Shown piece after piece: positions 60,639 to 64,000 of a stretch of 64,000 bases of DNA. The notes beneath the pieces were generated by a model. It made no database searches, was not told the DNA's origin, and saw nothing but the letters and a program-made list of their open reading frames with translations. This DNA is from an uncultured Clostridia bacterium (GTDB lineage Bacteria > Bacillota > Clostridia > Oscillospirales > Acutalibacteraceae). Each line of letters opens with the position of its first letter. Within the stretch, counting starts at the first letter, position 1. Position numbers and translations under genes: made by a program. Where the stretch lies: NCBI GenBank assembly GCA_947632045.1, contig CANRNQ010000008.1:18342-82341 (forward strand), given 5' to 3'.

Positions 60639-61652
60639 TTACGCCGCATCTCTCCCGCCCTCGTCAACTATTCTTGCGCCTATCACTATGCCGCCCTCTT
60701 CGCTCGCATCCATACACGAAAAGCTCATTGTCTTTGAGTCGGTAGTGCCGTCGTTGAAGGTCACGTCCGCCCTCACGGTAACTCTGCCGAACATTTCGTC
60801 GTATATCATTTTGAACGCCTGCATAACGTCCTCGGCATATCTCTCGTTCTCAGTGTCGTCCGAGCCTAAGGCATAGTCAGAAAAGCCGCTCGAGCCGAAG
60901 ATATAATCCGAAAACGCGCTTTTGACGTTCTCGCTTATATCGTCCTTCGACGACAGCCCCGCGACAATGTCTATCGGAAAAAGCTCCGGCATATCGGAAT
61001 AGCTCGCTATGCCGCTTTGCGCGCCGTAATCTATCGTGTAGCTTGAATACTCGCCGTAGCCCTCGGAGGTCATTCCGCTGTAAACGCTGTAAATCCATTT
61101 ATCTTTGCCGACCGCCTTTTTTGCCGAGATTGAGTCGGTTATCCTCGCCTCATTGGGATAGCTGCGCCTGTAATCGTCCTCAAATTCCTTTTTTATCGTA
61201 TCAAAGGGAAAAACAAAGCTTCCGTTCTTTATTGTGTATGTTACGGAGCTTATGTTTTTTCCCCTGCACTCGACCATAAACGGCACATTTGCCGTGACGT
61301 GCTGTTCCTCGTCTTCTCCGCTTACAGTGTTGCCGGAGGAGCCGCCCACCGGTCTGATCGCCGCCATTTCAACCGTCGCCTCGCCGCCGAGCTCCGAAGC
61401 GCTCGCCGTCAGCACAAAGCTGTTTTTTCCGCCCGTGCCGAAAATTGCCGAGCATATTATAAACACGGCAAGGCACGCGGCTACCGCCGACGCGGCTTTT
61501 ATATACGTCGCTCCCTTTCGCCTGCTCCCGCTCTTTATAGACGAGGGCTCGCTGCCCGCATTTATCACCTTTTCACGAAGTCCGTCCGACGCGTGCAGCT
61601 TATCAAAAATGCCGCCGTACATCATTTTCAGCTCATCTCTGCCTTCGCTCAT
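60639..61652 (-). CDS. membrane anti-sigma factor-like protein
   Basis: A 337-residue protein with a short cytoplasmic N-terminus (1-50), one membrane helix (about 54-71, AVAACLAVFIICSAIFG) and a large extracellular domain of unknown fold, which should be the sensor. It starts 2 bp after the ECF sigma gene, behind GGAGG, so the pair is coupled. No zinc HxxxCxxC motif is visible in the N-terminus. The anti-sigma call rests on topology and neighbour. Confidence 0.75.
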   Translation of the reverse strand: MSEGRDELKMMYGGIFDKLHASDGLREKVINAGSEPSSIKSGSRRKGATYIKAASAVAACLAVFIICSAIFGTGGKNSFVLTASASELGGEATVEMAAIRPVGGSSGNTVSGEDEEQHVTANVPFMVECRGKNISSVTYTIKNGSFVFPFDTIKKEFEDDYRRSYPNEARITDSISAKKAVGKDKWIYSVYSGMTSEGYGEYSSYTIDYGAQSGIASYSDMPELFPIDIVAGLSSKDDISENVKSAFSDYIFGSSGFSDYALGSDDTENERYAEDVMQAFKMIYDEMFGRVTVRADVTFNDGTTDSKTMSFSCMDASEEGGIVIGARIVDEGGRDAA

Positions 61653-61654
61653 AT

Positions 61655-62125
61655 TCACTCCTCCTTCATACGTTCTTTCAGCCTGCTCCTCGCCCTCATA
61701 AGACGGGTCTGCACGGCGCTTTCCTTAATTTTGAGTATGCCCGCTATCTCTCCGCAGGTATAGCCCTCGTAATAGTACAGGTGGATAACCGCCCTGTATT
61801 TCTGAGGAAGCCGCATTACCTCGTTAAACAGGTCGCGCTCGCTCTCGTCAAAATACTCCGCCTCGCCCTCAAGCTCGTCGAGCGATATTACGCCCCTGAT
61901 GCGCGCCGAGCGCCACACGCTTCTGCATTCGTTCATCGCGACCCTTATAAGCCATTTGCGTATATGCTCGTCGCCGTTAAACTTTGTATCCGTCTTTAAC
62001 AGCTTGTAAAACGCGTTTTGCACCGCGTCCTCCGCGTCAATTTTATTTTTTGAACAGCTCAAAACGGCTCGATACACCGCGTCGATATACCGCTCGGCTA
62101 TTCTTTCGTATTCCGCCTTATCCAC
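61655..62125 (-). CDS. ECF RNA polymerase sigma factor
   Basis: This 156-residue sigma-70 family protein has only regions 2 and 4: DAEDAVQNAFYKLLK with RKWLIRVAMNECRSVWR, then LPQKYRAVIHLYYYEGYTCGEIAGIL and KESAVQTRLMRARSRLKE. It directs polymerase to a small stress or envelope regulon and is probably held by the anti-sigma encoded next. The target promoters cannot be deduced here. Confidence 0.93.
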   Translation of the reverse strand: MDKAEYERIAERYIDAVYRAVLSCSKNKIDAEDAVQNAFYKLLKTDTKFNGDEHIRKWLIRVAMNECRSVWRSARIRGVISLDELEGEAEYFDESERDLFNEVMRLPQKYRAVIHLYYYEGYTCGEIAGILKIKESAVQTRLMRARSRLKERMKEE

Positions 62126-62289
62126 GGCGTCACCCCTCTCCTCCGCCGCAATTTAAAATTTTGTCCTTTTTCCGCCCTTGCCTTTTCTTTGTTTTGCAAA
62201 CGCTTTCATATATACAACGCCCGAGATACCCAAAATATCACAATATTTTTTATATTTTATCGCTTTTCCCATTTTTGCGCACACAAAAG

Positions 62290-62320
62290 CGGGACCGCGA
62301 TTTAAACACGGTCCCGTAAT
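62290..62320. terminator. terminator of the metY-type gene
   Basis: CGGGACCG and CGGTCCCG pair (62290-62316), followed on the minus strand by CTTTTGTG and on the plus strand by TAATTTTTA. Confidence 0.75.
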
Positions 62321-62358
62321 TTTTATGCTGTGGAGTCAAATAAGGCTTTTTCGGCTTA

Positions 62359-63660
62359 TTATTCAGCGCTCTTTTCAAAGGCCTCCTGCAAGTCGAAAAG
62401 TATGTCGTCTATATGCTCTGTGCCTATGGAAAGCCTTATTGTATTTTTCTTTATGCCCTGCTCCTCAAGCTCGCGCTCGTTGAGCTGAGAATGTGTTGTT
62501 GACGCCGGATGGATGGCGAGGGATTTTACATCGGCGACATTCGCCAAAAGCGAGAACACCTGAAGGCTGTCTATAAATTTCTTAGCCGTTTCCTCGCCGC
62601 CCTTGATTTCAAATGTGAATATCGAGCCGCCGCCGTTCGGAAAATACTCATCGTAAAGCGCCTTATACGGAGAATCGGGCAGGGACGGATGGTTCACGCT
62701 CTCGACCTGCGGGTGGTTCACGAGAAATTCGAGCACCTTTTTCGTGTTTTCGGCATGGCGCTCAACGCGGAGCGAGAGCGTTTCAAGCCCTTGCAGGAAT
62801 ATAAACGCGTGGAACGGAGAAAGAGTCGCGCCTGTGTCGCGGAGCAAAATAGCGCGAACATATGTAACGAGAGCCGCCCCCGGAGCTGCCCGAGTGAACA
62901 CCGCGCCGTGATAGGACGGGTTCGGCTTTGCAAACTGCGGGAACTTGCCGGACGCTTCCCAGTCAAATTTACCGCTCTCGACTATAACTCCTCCGATAGC
63001 CGTGCCGTGGCCGCCGATAAACTTCGTTGCGGAGTGTACTACAATATCGGCTCCGTACTCAAACGGTCTTACGAGATACGGCGTTGCGAAGGTGCTGTCT
63101 ACAACGAGCGGGATATTGTGCGCGTGCGCTATATCGGCGACCTTTCTTATGTCGATTATATTTGAATTAGGATTGCCGAGCGTTTCTATATAAAGCGCCT
63201 TTGTATTTTCGTCTATCGCCGCTTCAAACGCTCCCTCCTCGTCGGGGTCAACAAAGGTAGTGCTTACGCCGTACGCCGGAAGAGTGTGCTCGAGCAGATT
63301 ATATGTACCGCCGTATATAGTCTTTGCGGCTACTATATTGTCCCCTGCGTGGGCGAGAGCCTGTATCGCGTACGTTACCGCCGCCGCTCCCGAGGCTACC
63401 GCCAGCGCCGCCGTGCCGCCCTCAAGAGCCGCTATTCTCTGCTCGAATATATCCTGAGTCGGGTTAGTCAGTCTGCCGTAAATATTCCCCGCGTCCCTCA
63501 ATGCAAAGCGATCCTCGGCGTGCTTGCTGCTGTGGAATACATACGACGTGGTTGCGTATATCGGAACCGCTCTCGCGTCGGTCGTCGGGTCCGCGCTCTC
63601 CTGTCCGACATGGAGCTGGAGCGTTTCAAAATGTAATTTTCTTTCCTTTAATGTGCTCAT
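62359..63660 (-). CDS. metY: O-acetylhomoserine sulfhydrylase (aminocarboxypropyltransferase) family
   Basis: This 433-residue PLP enzyme of the Cys/Met metabolism family makes homocysteine or related thioethers from O-acetylhomoserine and sulfide. Motifs: [45 protein letters not shown], and the PLP lysine in [11 protein letters not shown]. Length and the [19 protein letters not shown]-like segment fit MetY rather than MetB. The real start is MSTLKERKL after AGAGG; the track start is seven residues... six codons upstream. It has a strong promoter, a structured leader and a short upstream ORF. Confidence 0.93.
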   Translation of the reverse strand: MSTLKERKLHFETLQLHVGQESADPTTDARAVPIYATTSYVFHSSKHAEDRFALRDAGNIYGRLTNPTQDIFEQRIAALEGGTAALAVASGAAAVTYAIQALAHAGDNIVAAKTIYGGTYNLLEHTLPAYGVSTTFVDPDEEGAFEAAIDENTKALYIETLGNPNSNIIDIRKVADIAHAHNIPLVVDSTFATPYLVRPFEYGADIVVHSATKFIGGHGTAIGGVIVESGKFDWEASGKFPQFAKPNPSYHGAVFTRAAPGAALVTYVRAILLRDTGATLSPFHAFIFLQGLETLSLRVERHAENTKKVLEFLVNHPQVESVNHPSLPDSPYKALYDEYFPNGGGSIFTFEIKGGEETAKKFIDSLQVFSLLANVADVKSLAIHPASTTHSQLNERELEEQGIKKNTIRLSIGTEHIDDILFDLQEAFEKSAE

Positions 63661-63724
63661 TTTATTTACCTCTTTCATAGTTATTTTTTATTTAATAAAT
63701 CATACTGCCTCGGCGCAAATGCCT

Positions 63725-63781
63725 TCACATTCGTCCAAAGCGGAAATTGTGCCTGAGCAGGTCGAGAAATAATTTTTTCAT
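63725..63781 (-). CDS. 18-codon leader ORF upstream of metY
   Basis: ATG, 5 nt after GGGAGG, opens a frame reading MKKLFLDLLRHNFRFGRM then TGA. The ribosome site is stronger than that of metY itself. The stop is 64 nt before the metY start. The peptide is basic and amphipathic. It has no run of Met or Cys codons, so a classical attenuation peptide is not obvious. It could also be a functional micropeptide. Confidence 0.5.
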   Translation of the reverse strand: MKKLFLDLLRHNFRFGRM

Positions 63782-63785
63782 TTTG

Positions 63786-63850
63786 TCCTCCCTTTGGCAA
63801 GGCGGGAATTAAGCCGGAGCTTGTAATTCCTATATTGCCGATAGGTTTTA
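63786..63850 (-). promoter_or_regulatory. structured 5' leader of the metY transcript
   Basis: The RNA can form GGAATT / AATTCC enclosing AAGC-TCCG-GCTT, and a longer GGCAA / TTGCC pairing that encloses it and ends beside the leader ORF ribosome site. CCTAT/ATAGG can pair in competition. I do not recognise a known riboswitch; SAM-I and T-box consensus elements are absent. Confidence 0.35.
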
Positions 63851-63860
63851 TTTGTTTATT

Positions 63861-63889
63861 ATATTATCACAGCTTCCCGCCTTTGTCAA
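63861..63889 (-). promoter_or_regulatory. sigma-A promoter of metY
   Basis: TTGACA (63884-63889) and TAATAT (63861-63866) on the minus strand, spacer 17 bp. Confidence 0.85.
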
Positions 63890-63942
63890 CATCTATTTTT
63901 TATTTTTTTCTTATGCCCGCAGACGGCTCCTGTTGATATACG

Positions 63943-64000
63943 TCTGCCGCTGCGCTCGTTTTTACTTTGTGCTTTTATCGGAGCAGGCTTCGGGCGGCGA
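63943..64000 (+). repeat. cloverleaf palindromic repeat, copy I (cut by window edge)
   Basis: The left part of the repeat: TCTGCCGC (weak outer-stem match), the subterminal block GCTCGTTTTTACTTTGTGC, which is the complement of the block on the right side of copies B and E, and the first 12 bases TTCGGGCGGCGA of the inner stem. Confidence 0.75.

Noticed and set aside
63786-63883. SAM riboswitch or T-box upstream of metY
   Set aside because: The leader is under 100 nt to the small ORF and lacks the SAM-I core and the T-box TGGNACCGCG sequence.

Overview
The window looks like a chromosome segment from a spore-forming Firmicute of class Clostridia, most like the Ruminococcaceae/Oscillospirales. 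Evidence: Firmicutes-type core operons (rimP-nusA-ylxR-ylxQ-infB, ylxM-ffh-rpsP-khpA, hrcA-grpE-dnaK-dnaJ under a perfect CIRCE operator, dgt-dnaG-rpoD), a YpeB germination protein, a dockerin-bearing secreted protein, and AGGAGG-type ribosome sites with frequent TTG starts. No rRNA, tRNA, CRISPR array, phage or intact insertion sequence was seen. The assignment is by inference from gene content only.

Layout. 1-2.7 kb: a partial circularly permuted ATP-grasp gene, a decayed AT-rich stretch and a FabG-like reductase. 2.7-8.1 kb (minus): dgt, dnaG, rpoD, a small zincin and a sirtuin. 8.4-15 kb (plus): ypeB, rubredoxin, then pgk-tpiA-pyrE-gpmI. 15-21.3 kb (minus): rpe, a 1468-residue degenerate P-type ATPase with a long acidic N-terminus, and rlmB. 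21.6-27 kb: fba, an HTH-methyltransferase fusion, khpA-rpsP-ffh-ylxM and a phosphodiesterase. 27.4-30.3 kb (plus): a three-gene module of unknown function, a lipoprotein and a YugP-like protein that has lost its protease motif. 30.4-36.3 kb (minus): two tandem M4 metallopeptidases. 36.6-41.5 kb: the infB/nusA operon. 41.9-47.1 kb: a GH13 glucosidase, an amidohydrolase, MecA, an Mrp ATPase and a membrane protein. 47.2-53.6 kb: the HrcA heat-shock cluster with prmA. 53.7-57.6 kb: two small membrane proteins, then an FHA-SEDS fusion, a class B PBP and a 41-residue ORF. 57.9-64 kb: a dockerin plus six-PepSY protein, bioY, an anti-sigma/ECF sigma pair, and a MetY-type sulfhydrylase preceded by an 18-codon leader ORF.

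The most striking feature is a dispersed ~220-230 bp nested palindrome in eight complete or nearly complete copies plus one cut by the right edge. Each has an outer stem, an inner stem (GGGCGGCGACC / GGTCGCCGCCC) and three hairpin arms, so the fold is a cloverleaf. Stem sequences differ between copies but keep pairing. Copies lie only between genes, usually just after a stop codon and in either orientation to transcription, and two split operons (pgk/tpiA and dnaK/dnaJ). Many ORFs in the track at these places are just translations of this repeat.
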